DNA from: RGIG6374 sp045600965
GTDB lineage: Bacteria; Bacteroidota; Bacteroidia; Bacteroidales; UBA932
Direction of reading: 5' to 3'
NCBI GenBank assembly: GCA_045600965.1
Contig: JAZRYW010000048.1
Span: forward strand, 1-24,252
Length of the DNA stretch: 24,252 nucleotides
Part shown: positions 5,620 to 14,340 of the stretch, piece after piece
How the letters are laid out: every line of letters begins with the position of its first letter
Numbering within the stretch: the stretch's first letter is position 1
Translations under genes and position numbers: made by a program
The notes under the pieces: generated by a model
Told to the model about the DNA's origin: nothing
Databases searched by the model: none
Seen by the model: the letters and a program-made list of their open reading frames with translations, nothing else

Positions 5620-6820
5620 TTTCAGCTTCAGAAAGACTGATTCCAAGGTTGCATACTGTGCCCTGGGCATCAAGTCCGGCACACGCAACGAACCGGCCCG
5701 TTTCGGCGGACTGGCGCACTTCACCGAACATATGATCTTCAAGGGCACGCTCCATCGTACCTGCAGTGAGATAAACAGCACTCTGGAGAGCCTCGGCGGG
5801 GAACTCAACGCCTACACAACGAAGGAGGAGACGGTCCTCTACGCCACCGTCCTCAAGGAAGACCTTCCCGTCGCCGCCGACCTCCTCTTCGACCTTGCCT
5901 TCTGCCCGCGGCTGGATGGGGAGGATATGAAGAAGGAGAAGACAGTTGTCCTCGATGAGATAGCCTCATACAAGGATTCGCCCTCCGACGAGATATTCGA
6001 TGAATTCGAGAAGATGATATATGACGGGCATCCGCTCGGAGGCGTTGTGCTCGGAACGGCCCGCAGCCTCGGGAGGATAACCCCCGAAGTTATGAGCGAC
6101 TACGTGGCCGGGAACTTCATCCCGCAGAACATCAGCTTTGCAGTTGTCGGCGACTTCGAGCGTGAAAAGGTGGAGCAGGCAGTCGAGGCCGCCTGCGGGA
6201 AATATCTGCCTCAGCGCCGGGCTCTCCCCGCAGCCCCGGAGAGCATCATCGCCGGCACTCCCTCCGCAAGATGCTTCGAAAAGTCGGTCAACAGGCGCAA
6301 TCATCAGTCCCACTGCGTTATGGGCAGGCTTGCCCCGTCACTCTACGACGAGCGCAGATATGCCTATATCCTGCTGGCCAATATGCTCGGCGGCCCGGCG
6401 TCAAGTTCAATCCTGAACGACCTGCTGAGGGAGCAGAATGCGCTGGTCTACAATGTCGAGGCCAACTACACCCAATACTCCGACACGGGCCTGTTCACCA
6501 TCTATTTCGGCTGTGACCGGGAGAACCTCGAAAAGTGTCTGGAACTGGTCTCCAGCGCCACACTGGGCCTTCGCACCTGTCCGGTGGCTGAAGAAACGCT
6601 CTCCAAGGCAAAGAGGCAGCTGCTCGGGCAGATGGCCATCTCCGCGGACAACGGTGAGACACAGGCCCTGTCGATGGTAAAGAGCCTTATGGCCTACGGC
6701 AGGGTGGAGGCTGAGGAGGCCTCACACCGCAGGATAGCCGGCGTGACGGTGGAGGATCTGCTGTCCGCCGCCCGAGAGGCCCTCGACCCCGAAGGAATGT
6801 CAAGCCTCATATACAGATGA
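5603..6820 (+). CDS. M16-family zinc metalloprotease (processing-peptidase type)
   Basis: A 405-residue single-unit M16 peptidase. The inverted zinc motif HFTEH is at 39-43, with His39, His43 and catalytic Glu42. The distal zinc ligand Glu119 in VLDEI lies exactly 76 residues after the motif, the canonical pitrilysin-family spacing. A second M16 C-terminal half follows (about 165-400) with the typical Gly-rich segment ANMLGGPASSSILNDLLRE. It has no signal peptide, so it is predicted to be cytoplasmic unless the start is elsewhere. The ATG at 5603 lies within the end of the upstream gene. The 3' end overlaps the methyltransferase start as ATGA. Confidence 0.9.
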   Translation: MQGNVNFSFRKTDSKVAYCALGIKSGTRNEPARFGGLAHFTEHMIFKGTLHRTCSEINSTLESLGGELNAYTTKEETVLYATVLKEDLPVAADLLFDLAFCPRLDGEDMKKEKTVVLDEIASYKDSPSDEIFDEFEKMIYDGHPLGGVVLGTARSLGRITPEVMSDYVAGNFIPQNISFAVVGDFEREKVEQAVEAACGKYLPQRRALPAAPESIIAGTPSARCFEKSVNRRNHQSHCVMGRLAPSLYDERRYAYILLANMLGGPASSSILNDLLREQNALVYNVEANYTQYSDTGLFTIYFGCDRENLEKCLELVSSATLGLRTCPVAEETLSKAKRQLLGQMAISADNGETQALSMVKSLMAYGRVEAEEASHRRIAGVTVEDLLSAAREALDPEGMSSLIYR

Positions 6821-7458
6821 CAATGGATCAGGACAGATACATCGACAGTTTCTCCACCATTCAGGACGAGGCCCTGCTGTGGCTGGAAAGGCAGACGAAT
6901 CTGCGCACCCGCTGTGCCAGGATGCTCTGCGGGCACGTCGAAGGCCTGCTGCTCACACAGATATCCTCGATGATAAGGCCTTCCGCCATCCTTGAGATAG
7001 GCACCTTCACGGGCTATTCCACCATCTGCCTGACCCGCGGTCTGGCGGAAGGCGGGGTGACCGACACCCTCGAACTCAACGATGAGCTCGAGGACCTGAT
7101 CCTTGAAGGTTTTTCCCGCGCGGGGCTTTCCGACAGGATAAACCTGCATATCGGGGACGCCCGCAGGATCCTGCTGTCGCTGGACAGGCAGTATGACCTT
7201 GTGTTCATAGACGCCAACAAGAGGGAATATTCAGAATACTACTCCCTCGTGTTCGACAAGGTCCGCAAGGGCGGCTTCATCATCGCCGACAACGTCCTTT
7301 GGAGCGGCAAGATACTCGACACCGAAACCAGCCACGACGCCCAGACCCTCGGGGTCCAGGCCTTCAATGAACTGGTGGCCGGGGAATCGGCCGCCGGCAG
7401 GGTACGCAACGTCATCCTCCCTGTCCGGGACGGGATGAACGTCATCTGCAAACTTTAG
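6817..7458 (+). CDS. Class I SAM-dependent O-methyltransferase (family 3, COMT/YrrM-like)
   Basis: A 213-residue O-methyltransferase. SAM-binding motif I is ILEIGTFTGYST (58-69). An acidic residue in TLELNDE binds the SAM ribose region. The metal-binding set is seen as Asp132 in VFIDANKREY and DN158-159 in IIADNVLW. These are the marks of the divalent-metal-dependent catechol/caffeoyl-CoA O-methyltransferase family, which in bacteria includes the tRNA wobble 5-hydroxyuridine methyltransferase TrmR (YrrM). Which substrate is used here cannot be read from sequence. The start ATGA overlaps the M16 gene stop. It ends 6 bases before the convergent glgB stop, with no room for a terminator between them. 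Confidence 0.88.
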   Translation: MTMDQDRYIDSFSTIQDEALLWLERQTNLRTRCARMLCGHVEGLLLTQISSMIRPSAILEIGTFTGYSTICLTRGLAEGGVTDTLELNDELEDLILEGFSRAGLSDRINLHIGDARRILLSLDRQYDLVFIDANKREYSEYYSLVFDKVRKGGFIIADNVLWSGKILDTETSHDAQTLGVQAFNELVAGESAAGRVRNVILPVRDGMNVICKL

Positions 7459-7464
7459 AAACTG

Positions 7465-9465
7465 TCAGTCAACCTTCCTGAGCACTGAAACGGTCCTCGA
7501 GGGAAGATAGAGCGACAGCAGATCCCGGCCGGGCGCGTCGGAATGCAGCGTGAAGTGACGCGCTGAATCGTCATTGCGTCCGAATCCGTTGAACTCGGCG
7601 CTGTCCGAGTCGAGCACGGTCTCCCAGCAGCCGGGATCCGCGTCGAACATATAGTTCGAGAACGATTCAGAAGGATTGAAGTTGAAGGCGAAAATCAGAG
7701 CGCCCCTTTCGATTATGAGGATTTTCTTCTCCTGGTCGCACCTGATGCAGGACGGCCTGGATTCCAGCAGGCCGTTGTCCTTGACGAGGTGTATCATAGC
7801 CTTGTCGAAGAGCATCAGCGGGCGGTAGCGGAGATCACGGTTCTCCACCAGCGACCATTGCCTGCGGGCATACTGGTATGACCATCCGTTCCCTTCGCGG
7901 GGAAAGTCTATCCACTCCGGATGGCCGAACTCGTTGCCCATAAAGGTCAGGTAGCCGTTCCCGGCGGTGACGAGGGTGACCAGGCGTATGAGTTTGTGAA
8001 GCGCTATGCCCCGGTCGATTATTGGATTCTGCGAGCCGAGGTTCATACAGTAGTACATCTCCTTGTCCATCAGCCGGAATATGATGGTCTTGTCGCCAAC
8101 CATCGCCTGGTCGTGACATTCGGCATAGCTGATGGTCTTCTCGTCGGCCCTCTTGTTGGTGAGCTCGTAGAAGATCTCCCCCATATTCCAGTCCCAGTCG
8201 GAAAGTTCCTTTATCCACTTTATCCAGTGGTCGGCCACGCCCATGCTCATACGGTAGTCGAAACCTATGCCTCCCCTTGACAGAGGGGCGGCCAGACCGG
8301 GCATCCCGGATACGTCCTCCGCAATGGTGAACCCCTTGGGATTGAGTTCGTGGACGAGTATGTTGGCAAGGCCGAGGTAGGTTATCGCATCCTCGTCCTG
8401 ATTGCCGTCGAAATAGCTTTCATAGCCGCGGAAATCCTTCTCGAGGCCGTGATCGAGATATATCATCGAAGTGACGCCGTCGAAACGGAATCCGTCGATG
8501 TGGTATTCCTCGCACCAGAACTTTATGTTGGAAAGCAGGAAGTGGACGACCTCGCTGCGGCCGTAGTTGAAGCAGCGTGACTTCCAGGCGGGATGGCGGC
8601 CCCTCTGTCCGGAGTGGAAATAGAGATCCTCGCGTCCGTCGAACAGGCTCAGTCCCTCGGCCTCGTTGTCCACGCTGTGGGAGTGGACTATGTCCATTAT
8701 CACGGCGATGCCGTAGCCGTGCGCGTCATCCACCAGCCTCTTGAACTCCTCCGGCGTGCCGAAACGGCTTGAAAGGGCAAAGAAGTTCGCCACCTGATAG
8801 CCGAACGAACCGTAGTAAGGATGCTCCTGAAGGGCCATTATCTGCAGGGTGTTGTATCCGAGCGAAGCCACATAGGGGAGCACCTTCGTGCGGAACTCCT
8901 CGAACGTGCCAACCCTCAGGTCCTCGCAGCCCATACCGATATGAGCCTCGTAAATCAGGGGAGAAGACACCTTGGGAGCGAATTTGCGCTTCCATCTGTA
9001 AGGCTTCTCAGGATCCCACACCTGGGCGCAGAAGACTTTAGTCTGAGGGTCCTGGACGCAGCGTGTGGCGTAGGCCGGTATGCGCTCGGCAGCGCCTCCG
9101 GGCCATTCGACGTAGAGTTTGTAGAGATCGCAGTGGCTGATCTCCTCCTCCGGAATGCTTATCTCCCAGATGCCTCCCCCTATGGGCTGTAGGGCATAGC
9201 GCTGTTCTGTCTTCCAACCGTTGAAATCGCCCTTTACGAACACTCTGGTGGCGTTCGGGGCCCATTCCCTGAGCGTCCAGATACCGTCGCCGCGGTGCAG
9301 GCCGAAATAGAGGTGGTTGTTGACGGCTGAAGAGAGTTTCCCGCCGAATCCGGCCATCTCGTCGCGTTCTATCATTATGCGCTCGTTCCTACGGATGAGC
9401 TTCTGCCTGAAGGGCTCGAGCCAGGGATCCAGCTCCCAGATCTTTGCGTCAGTCTTCCTGTTCAT
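7465..9465 (-). CDS. glgB: 1,4-alpha-glucan branching enzyme (GH13)
   Basis: About 666 residues. It makes alpha-1,6 branches in glycogen. A CBM48-type N-terminal domain (about 50-160, REWAPNATRVFVKGDFNGW) precedes the GH13 barrel. Numbered from the start at 9465, the nucleophile is Asp329 (DGFRFDGVTSM), the acid/base is Glu383 (TIAEDVSGMP) and the third acid is Asp452 (CHDQAMVGDK). A beta-sandwich closes the protein. The overall pattern is closer to eukaryotic-type and Bacteroidetes branching enzymes than to E. coli GlgB. The start is uncertain: ATG 9465 overlaps xseB by 17 bp, while ATG 9495 adds ten residues and has a better purine run upstream. It is the last gene of the leftward unit, separate from the other glycogen genes at 14616-23321. 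Confidence 0.93.
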   Translation of the reverse strand: MNRKTDAKIWELDPWLEPFRQKLIRRNERIMIERDEMAGFGGKLSSAVNNHLYFGLHRGDGIWTLREWAPNATRVFVKGDFNGWKTEQRYALQPIGGGIWEISIPEEEISHCDLYKLYVEWPGGAAERIPAYATRCVQDPQTKVFCAQVWDPEKPYRWKRKFAPKVSSPLIYEAHIGMGCEDLRVGTFEEFRTKVLPYVASLGYNTLQIMALQEHPYYGSFGYQVANFFALSSRFGTPEEFKRLVDDAHGYGIAVIMDIVHSHSVDNEAEGLSLFDGREDLYFHSGQRGRHPAWKSRCFNYGRSEVVHFLLSNIKFWCEEYHIDGFRFDGVTSMIYLDHGLEKDFRGYESYFDGNQDEDAITYLGLANILVHELNPKGFTIAEDVSGMPGLAAPLSRGGIGFDYRMSMGVADHWIKWIKELSDWDWNMGEIFYELTNKRADEKTISYAECHDQAMVGDKTIIFRLMDKEMYYCMNLGSQNPIIDRGIALHKLIRLVTLVTAGNGYLTFMGNEFGHPEWIDFPREGNGWSYQYARRQWSLVENRDLRYRPLMLFDKAMIHLVKDNGLLESRPSCIRCDQEKKILIIERGALIFAFNFNPSESFSNYMFDADPGCWETVLDSDSAEFNGFGRNDDSARHFTLHSDAPGRDLLSLYLPSRTVSVLRKVD

Positions 9466-9649
9466 CGCCCGAAAGGAGTTTTTCAAGTTCTTCATTGCTG
9501 CCCCTGAGCGACAGACGGCACCATTCTATCAGTTCCCTTGCCCTCCTGACATCGGCGGCGATGTCGGACAGCTGTCGTCCGGGGTCCTCTATTTTCTTGA
9601 GCAGGGCTTCGAGTTCGGCCACCGCTTCATCATACGTGGTTCTGTCCAT
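9449..9649 (-). CDS. xseB: Exodeoxyribonuclease VII small subunit
   Basis: A 66-residue protein that is mostly two helices. The family core is YDEAVAELEALLKKIEDP, followed by LSDIAADVRRARELIEWCR, where most members have LEESLxxYExGxxLxxxC. XseB wraps the large subunit to form active ExoVII, which degrades single-stranded DNA. The position directly after xseA supports the call. I chose the ATG at 9649 (MDRTTYDEAV), which overlaps xseA by 20 bp. An upstream ATG at 9673 would add eight residues and lengthen the overlap. Confidence 0.85.
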   Translation of the reverse strand: MDRTTYDEAVAELEALLKKIEDPGRQLSDIAADVRRARELIEWCRLSLRGSNEELEKLLSGDEQED

Positions 9650-10850
9650 ATTCTGAAGTATCTTTGTTTTCAATCCGGTTCACGGTCACTTCGAGGCTTC
9701 CGTCGAAGAACATCAGGGTGATCCTGTCGCCCTGGGCGACCTGCCCGGCCGACATTATGCGGCCTTGGGGCCCGTCGGCAAGCGCATAGCCGTTCTTGAG
9801 CAGCCTGAATGGGTCCCTGGCGTCGAGCAGGGAGGCAAGATGGCCTATGCGGTCCTCCTCCCGCCTTATGCGTGAGCGGTATGCAAGCACAGCGCGGGTC
9901 CATATGTTTTCCAGCAGCTCGTTGCCTTGCCGTATCCTTGCCGAGCAGACGTCCGATATCCGGCAGCCTATGTCCGTCAGACGGGCGTCCTCAGCACGGA
10001 AGCAGTCGAGTATGAAGTCGGCAAGCGCTGTCGGTGTCCTGAGGTTCGCGTTGCAGACCATATCGCAGACGTGATAGTCGTGGTCGTGGCCCACGCCCGT
10101 GAAAACAGGAACGGGATACTGCGCTATGGACGCCGCGAGGTCGTAGTCGTCGTAGCAGCTCAGGTCGAGCGCCGAGCCTCCTCCGCGGAGTATCAGCAGG
10201 GCGTCGTATTCCAGGGGGGATTCAAGCGCGGCGTCCATTGCGGCGATTATCGACTGCGGGCATTCAGCCCCCTGCATCACGGCCGGGAACAGATGCGCCT
10301 CGCATACGTAACCTTCGGGGCAGTCTGATATATGGCGCACGAAATCACGCCAGCCCGCGGCCTGCTCCGAAGTGACGACGGCAATCCTGAACGGCACTGC
10401 ACTGCGGGGCAGGGTGGAGTTCATATCGAACATCCCTTCCGCCTTGAGCCTCTCAACGGTGCGCTGGCGCAGCCTTTCCGCCGCGCCTATGGTGAAGGAC
10501 GGATCTATGTCGATGATGTTCAGGCTCAGACCGAACTGCGGGCTGAAAGCGACCTGCACGCGGGCGAGTATCTCCATCCCGTCGGAAAGGCCGCTGCCGG
10601 TCTCGGACCTGAACATTGCGGAGAGCAGCCTGTAGCGGGACGCCCACACGGTGGCCCTTGCGCTGGCGAGCACGGCGCCGGCGGCGCTTTTCTGGACAAG
10701 GTCGAAATAGCAGTGTCCGGAACTGCGGTTGACCTTGAGCCCGCTGATTTCGGCACGGACCCAGCGGGGCGAGCCGAAACTTTCGTCCAGACAGCCCTGA
10801 ACCTCCTGAAGAAGCTCCTGAAGACTTATGTTCTCCCTTTCCCGAGTCAC
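9630..10850 (-). CDS. xseA: Exodeoxyribonuclease VII large subunit
   Basis: About 406 residues. An N-terminal OB-fold (WVRAEISGLKVNRSSGHCYFDL, about 30-55) binds single-stranded DNA. The catalytic domain has ILRGGGSALDLSCYDDYDLA and PVPVFTGVGHDHDYHVCDMV, the family's GGGS...DL and GxGHxxD boxes, though GHExD is written GHDHD here. The following LRTPTALADF is also family-typical. A long helical region leads to the C-terminus. I chose the GTG at 10850 because GTGA overlaps the upstream gene's stop by 4 bp and the protein then begins TRERENISLQELL. An ATG at 10880 would overlap by 34 bp and add residues without family character. Confidence 0.9.
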   Translation of the reverse strand: MTRERENISLQELLQEVQGCLDESFGSPRWVRAEISGLKVNRSSGHCYFDLVQKSAAGAVLASARATVWASRYRLLSAMFRSETGSGLSDGMEILARVQVAFSPQFGLSLNIIDIDPSFTIGAAERLRQRTVERLKAEGMFDMNSTLPRSAVPFRIAVVTSEQAAGWRDFVRHISDCPEGYVCEAHLFPAVMQGAECPQSIIAAMDAALESPLEYDALLILRGGGSALDLSCYDDYDLAASIAQYPVPVFTGVGHDHDYHVCDMVCNANLRTPTALADFILDCFRAEDARLTDIGCRISDVCSARIRQGNELLENIWTRAVLAYRSRIRREEDRIGHLASLLDARDPFRLLKNGYALADGPQGRIMSAGQVAQGDRITLMFFDGSLEVTVNRIENKDTSEYGQNHV

Positions 10851-11830
10851 TGCCTGTCCATAGGGTAATGAACCCCCCACTCCCTGCGCAGGGCGTCCAT
10901 CTGACGCATTATCGCAACTGTTTCATCGTGAGGCATAAGGGGCGACTCCTTCAGGCCGGCTTCTATGCACCTCTTGCACTCGAGCACCTGATATTCATAG
11001 CCGTTGACCATATCGGCGGGCTTGGCGACGCTCCTGACGAGTTTGTAGTCACGCCATACCTCCACCAGCTCCGGACAGTTGACGTTGTCAACGCGTATGT
11101 AGCCTTCCGTGCCGCTGATTATGCCCTGGCGGTCGTTGAGGTTGAGCGTGCCGGCCTGGAGGTTGGCCATCCTGCCGTCGGCGAAACTCAGCGAGATGCA
11201 CTCCGCCATATCCATACCGGTGGGGCCGAGATGGCAGTTCGTCACGCTTCGCACTATGTCGGTGCCGAAATACATCCTTGCAAAGTTGAGCACGTAGACG
11301 CCAAGATCCATCAGCGCGCCTCCGCAGAGGTCGGGACGGATTATCCTTTCCTTCTCCTCCATCATATAGCACAGAGTCGCGGTCAGCATCCGCGGCTTGC
11401 CTATTATTCCGCTGTCCATCAGCTCTTTCACGGTGTGTGAAAGGGGCATATACCTGGTCCAGATGGCTTCGGTGATGAAAACGCCCTTCTTCGCGGCGGC
11501 TTCGAGCAGCTCGACGGCCTCGAACGAGTTGGCCGTGAAGGCCTTCTCTACGAGTACGTGCTTGCCGTGCCGCACGGCAAGCATCGCGTGAGGGAAGTGG
11601 TGGGAGTGGGGGGTGGCGATGTAGACAAGGTCGACGTCGCTGTCCTCCACAAGCTGTTCATAACTTCCGTAAGCCCTTTCGATCCCGTATCTGCGCGCGA
11701 AATCCTCCGCCTTTTCCGGAGATCTCGATGCTATTGCAAGCACTTTCGCCTCCTTCAGGGGGGCGAGCGCCTCAGCCATTTTGCAGGCAATCCAGCCGGC
11801 TCCGATGATGCCCACTTTGAGTGTATCCAT
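10847..11830 (-). CDS. Gfo/Idh/MocA-family NAD(P)-dependent oxidoreductase
   Basis: A 327-residue dehydrogenase. The N-terminal Rossmann fold has GIIGAGWIA (7-15) and the strand end VYIATPHSHH (69-78). The family's EKP motif appears as EKAF (95-98), so the Pro is replaced by Ala while the catalytic Lys96 is kept. The C-terminal domain has GGALMDLGVY, the family's catalytic-region GG...D.G.H signature with Tyr at the His position. This resembles the trans-1,2-dihydrobenzene-1,2-diol/xylose dehydrogenase branch. The substrate is probably a sugar or cyclitol, but this is not determinable here. It is the first gene of the leftward unit, with a TATATTTG box 24 bases upstream. Its link to xseA is probably only positional. 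Confidence 0.85.
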   Translation of the reverse strand: MDTLKVGIIGAGWIACKMAEALAPLKEAKVLAIASRSPEKAEDFARRYGIERAYGSYEQLVEDSDVDLVYIATPHSHHFPHAMLAVRHGKHVLVEKAFTANSFEAVELLEAAAKKGVFITEAIWTRYMPLSHTVKELMDSGIIGKPRMLTATLCYMMEEKERIIRPDLCGGALMDLGVYVLNFARMYFGTDIVRSVTNCHLGPTGMDMAECISLSFADGRMANLQAGTLNLNDRQGIISGTEGYIRVDNVNCPELVEVWRDYKLVRSVAKPADMVNGYEYQVLECKRCIEAGLKESPLMPHDETVAIMRQMDALRREWGVHYPMDRQ

Positions 11831-11853
11831 AGTGCAGTATATTATTACAAGAA

Positions 11854-11861
11854 CAAATATA
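11854..11861 (-). promoter_or_regulatory. -7 box for the leftward oxidoreductase-xseAB-glgB unit
   Basis: The minus strand reads TATATTTG, a full TAnnTTTG match, ending 23 bases before the ATG at 11830. No clear TTTG -33 box lies at the expected distance upstream. The position between two divergent genes supports a promoter here. Confidence 0.45.
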
Positions 11862-11886
11862 ATGAATATCTTTCCTAAATAGCGAA

Positions 11887-11902
11887 TACTTTTGTACTTT
11901 TG
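11887..11902 (+). promoter_or_regulatory. Tandem -7 boxes upstream of engB
   Basis: TACTTTTG occurs twice back to back (11887-11894 and 11895-11902), each a full TAnnTTTG match. The second ends 18 bases before the engB ATG at 11921. A clean TTG -33 element was not found. This is the best candidate for the promoter that starts the long rightward array reaching the end of the window. Confidence 0.5.
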
Positions 11903-11920
11903 CCGCAGAATTCCGAGGCT

Positions 11921-12535
11921 ATGAAAATTACCGGAGCAACATTTGCCGGAAGCAGTACAAGGCTTTCGGAAAGACCTGCCCGAAGGCTCGCCGAAATGGC
12001 GTTCATCGGGCGCTCGAATGTCGGCAAGTCATCGCTGATAAACTCGCTTTGCAACAGGAAGGGCCTTGCCCACACGTCTTCCACGCCCGGAAAGACGCAG
12101 CTGGTCAACCATTTCCTGTTAAACGACAGCTGGTATCTGGTGGACCTGCCCGGCTACGGTTACGCGAAGATGTCCAAGACCGGACGGCAGAAACTGCAAA
12201 AGGTCATAAGGGACTATGTCTTCCAGTCCCCCGATATGGTCTGCCTCTTCGTGCTGATAGACTCGCGCCACGAAGTCCAGAAGATCGATATGGAATTCCT
12301 CATCGAACTCGGACAGGCCGGGATACCGTTCGCGATAATTTTCACCAAATGCGACAAGTCCTCGGCTGCGAAACTCGCCGCGCAGGTGGAGGCCGACTGC
12401 AGGCAGATTCTCGAGTACTGGGAGGAGATGCCCCCATACTTCCTGAGCAGCTCCGAGACCGGAAAGGGCAGGGAGGAGATTCTCGACTACATAGACACAA
12501 TTCTGAAACAGACAGATAAAACAAGGAACCCTTAG
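11921..12535 (+). CDS. engB: Ribosome biogenesis GTP-binding protein EngB/YsxC/YihA
   Basis: A 204-residue essential-type GTPase acting in large-subunit ribosome assembly. The G1 loop is GRSNVGKSS (30-38) and the G2 threonine lies in TSSTPGKTQ. G3 is DLPGYG (75-80), continued by the hallmark YAKMSK. G4 is TKCD (142-145) and G5 is SSSE. Length matches the family. I use the ATG at 11921 (MKITGATFAGSS); a TTG seven codons upstream overlaps the putative -7 box. It is the first gene of the rightward array, with 10 bases before prs. Confidence 0.95.
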   Translation: MKITGATFAGSSTRLSERPARRLAEMAFIGRSNVGKSSLINSLCNRKGLAHTSSTPGKTQLVNHFLLNDSWYLVDLPGYGYAKMSKTGRQKLQKVIRDYVFQSPDMVCLFVLIDSRHEVQKIDMEFLIELGQAGIPFAIIFTKCDKSSAAKLAAQVEADCRQILEYWEEMPPYFLSSSETGKGREEILDYIDTILKQTDKTRNP

Positions 12536-12545
12536 AACAAAAGAA

Positions 12546-13499
12546 ATGAAACAGCACGGTGAACACATAATCAAGATTTTTGCCTGCCGGGGCTCTATGG
12601 CGCTCGCGCAGAAGATCGCAGAAAAGCTTGGCGTGGAGCTCGGCAAGTCCGAAGTCCTGGATTTCAGTGACGGCGAATTCCAGCCCGCATACCTTGAATC
12701 GGTCCGTGGAGCCACGGTCTTCATCGTCCAGTCGACATATCCCCCCACAGACAATATGTTCGAGCTTCTCCTGATGATAGACGCGGCCAGAAGGGCCTCC
12801 GCCTACAAGGTGGTGGCTGTCATCCCCTATTTCGGCTGGGCACGCCAGGACCGCAAGGACCGTCCCAGGGTTTCAATCGGAGCCAAACTTGTGGCCAACC
12901 TGCTTCACGCGGCCGGTTGCGACCGTGTAATGACCTGCGACCTGCACGCCGACCAGATCCAGGGATTCTTCGACTTCCCCGTCGACCACATCTACGCAAG
13001 GCCTCTTTTCATCGACTACATACGCAGCCTCAATCTTCCCAACCTCTCGATATGCTCTCCCGACGCCGGCGGCGCGAAGCGTGCCAACAGCTATTGCAAG
13101 CGCCTTGACGCTCCGATGATAATATGCTCCAAGAACCGCATCAGGGCCAACGTCGTGGGCTCGATGACCGCTATCGGCGAAGTCAAGGACCGTGACGTTG
13201 TCATAGTGGACGATATGGCGGACACCGCAGGCACCCTGTGCAAGTGCGCCGAACTGCTCAAGTCGCTCGGCGCCCGCAGCGTCAGGGCCCTGGCCACCCA
13301 CGCCGTGCTTTCGGGAACGGCCTATGAGAACATTTCCTCCTCGCAGCTCGAGGAGTTCATAGTGACTGATACCATACCCCTTCGCAACGCTCCGGGAACG
13401 GATGTCTCCAAGATAAAGGTCCTCACCATAGCGGGGCGTTTCGCTGATATCATCTACAAAGTCTACAACAACATTCCCATCAACGAATCGTATTCATAA
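12546..13499 (+). CDS. prs: Ribose-phosphate pyrophosphokinase (PRPP synthase)
   Basis: A 317-residue class I PRPP synthetase, which makes PRPP from ribose-5-phosphate and ATP for purine, pyrimidine, histidine, tryptophan and NAD synthesis. The family pattern runs FACRGSMALAQKIAEKLG, FSDGEFQP, then YFGWARQDRK (95-104, ATP binding). DLHADQIQGFF (132-142) binds the metal. The PRPP loop is DVVIVDDMADTAGT (217-230). Length is typical. It directly precedes nadE with one base between them, which makes sense because NAD synthesis consumes PRPP. Confidence 0.95.
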   Translation: MKQHGEHIIKIFACRGSMALAQKIAEKLGVELGKSEVLDFSDGEFQPAYLESVRGATVFIVQSTYPPTDNMFELLLMIDAARRASAYKVVAVIPYFGWARQDRKDRPRVSIGAKLVANLLHAAGCDRVMTCDLHADQIQGFFDFPVDHIYARPLFIDYIRSLNLPNLSICSPDAGGAKRANSYCKRLDAPMIICSKNRIRANVVGSMTAIGEVKDRDVVIVDDMADTAGTLCKCAELLKSLGARSVRALATHAVLSGTAYENISSSQLEEFIVTDTIPLRNAPGTDVSKIKVLTIAGRFADIIYKVYNNIPINESYS

Positions 13500-13500
13500 T

Positions 13501-14340
13501 ATGATACTTGACCAAAGCAGGACAATAGCGGAGGTACACGACCTCCTGATCGGAAAGATGCACTCCTTCTTCGCTTCCGCGGGGTCGGACAGGGCTGTCG
13601 TAGGCCTGTCAGGAGGCATCGACTCCGCAGTCGTGGCTGCGCTTGCCTGCGAGGCGCTCGGGGCGGGGAAGGTCCACGGCATACTTATGCCTTCAGGTTT
13701 CTCCACCGGACACTCCGTCAAGGACGCTGAAGACCTTGCCCGCAATCTGGGCATATCCTGCGAAACCGTTCCCATAGGCGGCCTCTATGACTCCTACCTC
13801 CAGGCGCTGGATGCTCTCTTCGCGGACGGGCAGTGGACCACGGCCCAGGAGAACATACAGGCCAGAATACGCGGTACGATACTTATGGCCTGGTCGAACA
13901 GGCGCGGCGCGCTCCTGCTCAACACGTCCAACAAGAGCGAACTGTGTATGGGTTACGGCACTCTCTACGGCGACCTGTGCGGCGCCGTGATGGTGATAGC
14001 CGACCTCTACAAGCTGCAGGTCTATGAACTTGCGCGCCACATCAACCTCGGCGGTGAACTGATACCCGGAAATTCCATCACCAAGGCCCCCTCGGCGGAA
14101 CTGCGTTCTGGGCAGAAGGACACCGACTCCCTTCCGGACTATCCTGTCCTGGATCCGATACTGTATGCCCTGCACGAGGGCGGACGCACTCCCGAGGCTC
14201 TTGTCAGGGAGGGCGCGGATCCCGCGCTTGTGGAACGTATCGGCAGACTTTCCGCCGCTTCGGCATTCAAGACACTTCAGATACCGCCCGTGTTCCAGGT
14301 GAGCCCCTCACCCGTGGTGCCGGCGTTCAAGTGCCTATGA
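13501..14340 (+). CDS. nadE: NAD synthetase (stand-alone synthetase domain)
   Basis: A 279-residue N-type ATP pyrophosphatase that amidates deamido-NAD to NAD. The PP-loop SGGIDS is at 37-42. NTSNKSELCMGYGTLYGDLCG and the ITKAPSAELRSGQKDTDSLPDY segment are the deamido-NAD and ATP-binding regions. The N-terminal nitrilase-type glutaminase domain found in roughly 600-residue NadE proteins is absent, so this form should use ammonia unless a separate glutaminase exists. It follows prs by one base. The end overlaps the next small gene as ATGA. Confidence 0.92.
   Translation: MILDQSRTIAEVHDLLIGKMHSFFASAGSDRAVVGLSGGIDSAVVAALACEALGAGKVHGILMPSGFSTGHSVKDAEDLARNLGISCETVPIGGLYDSYLQALDALFADGQWTTAQENIQARIRGTILMAWSNRRGALLLNTSNKSELCMGYGTLYGDLCGAVMVIADLYKLQVYELARHINLGGELIPGNSITKAPSAELRSGQKDTDSLPDYPVLDPILYALHEGGRTPEALVREGADPALVERIGRLSAASAFKTLQIPPVFQVSPSPVVPAFKCL

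Noticed and set aside
7459..7464. Terminator between the convergent methyltransferase and glgB genes
   Set aside because: Only 6 bases separate the stops, and I saw no hairpin with a T-run around them.
11900..11920. TTG start for engB seven codons upstream
   Set aside because: It coincides with the putative -7 promoter box. The ATG at 11921 gives the normal family N-terminus.
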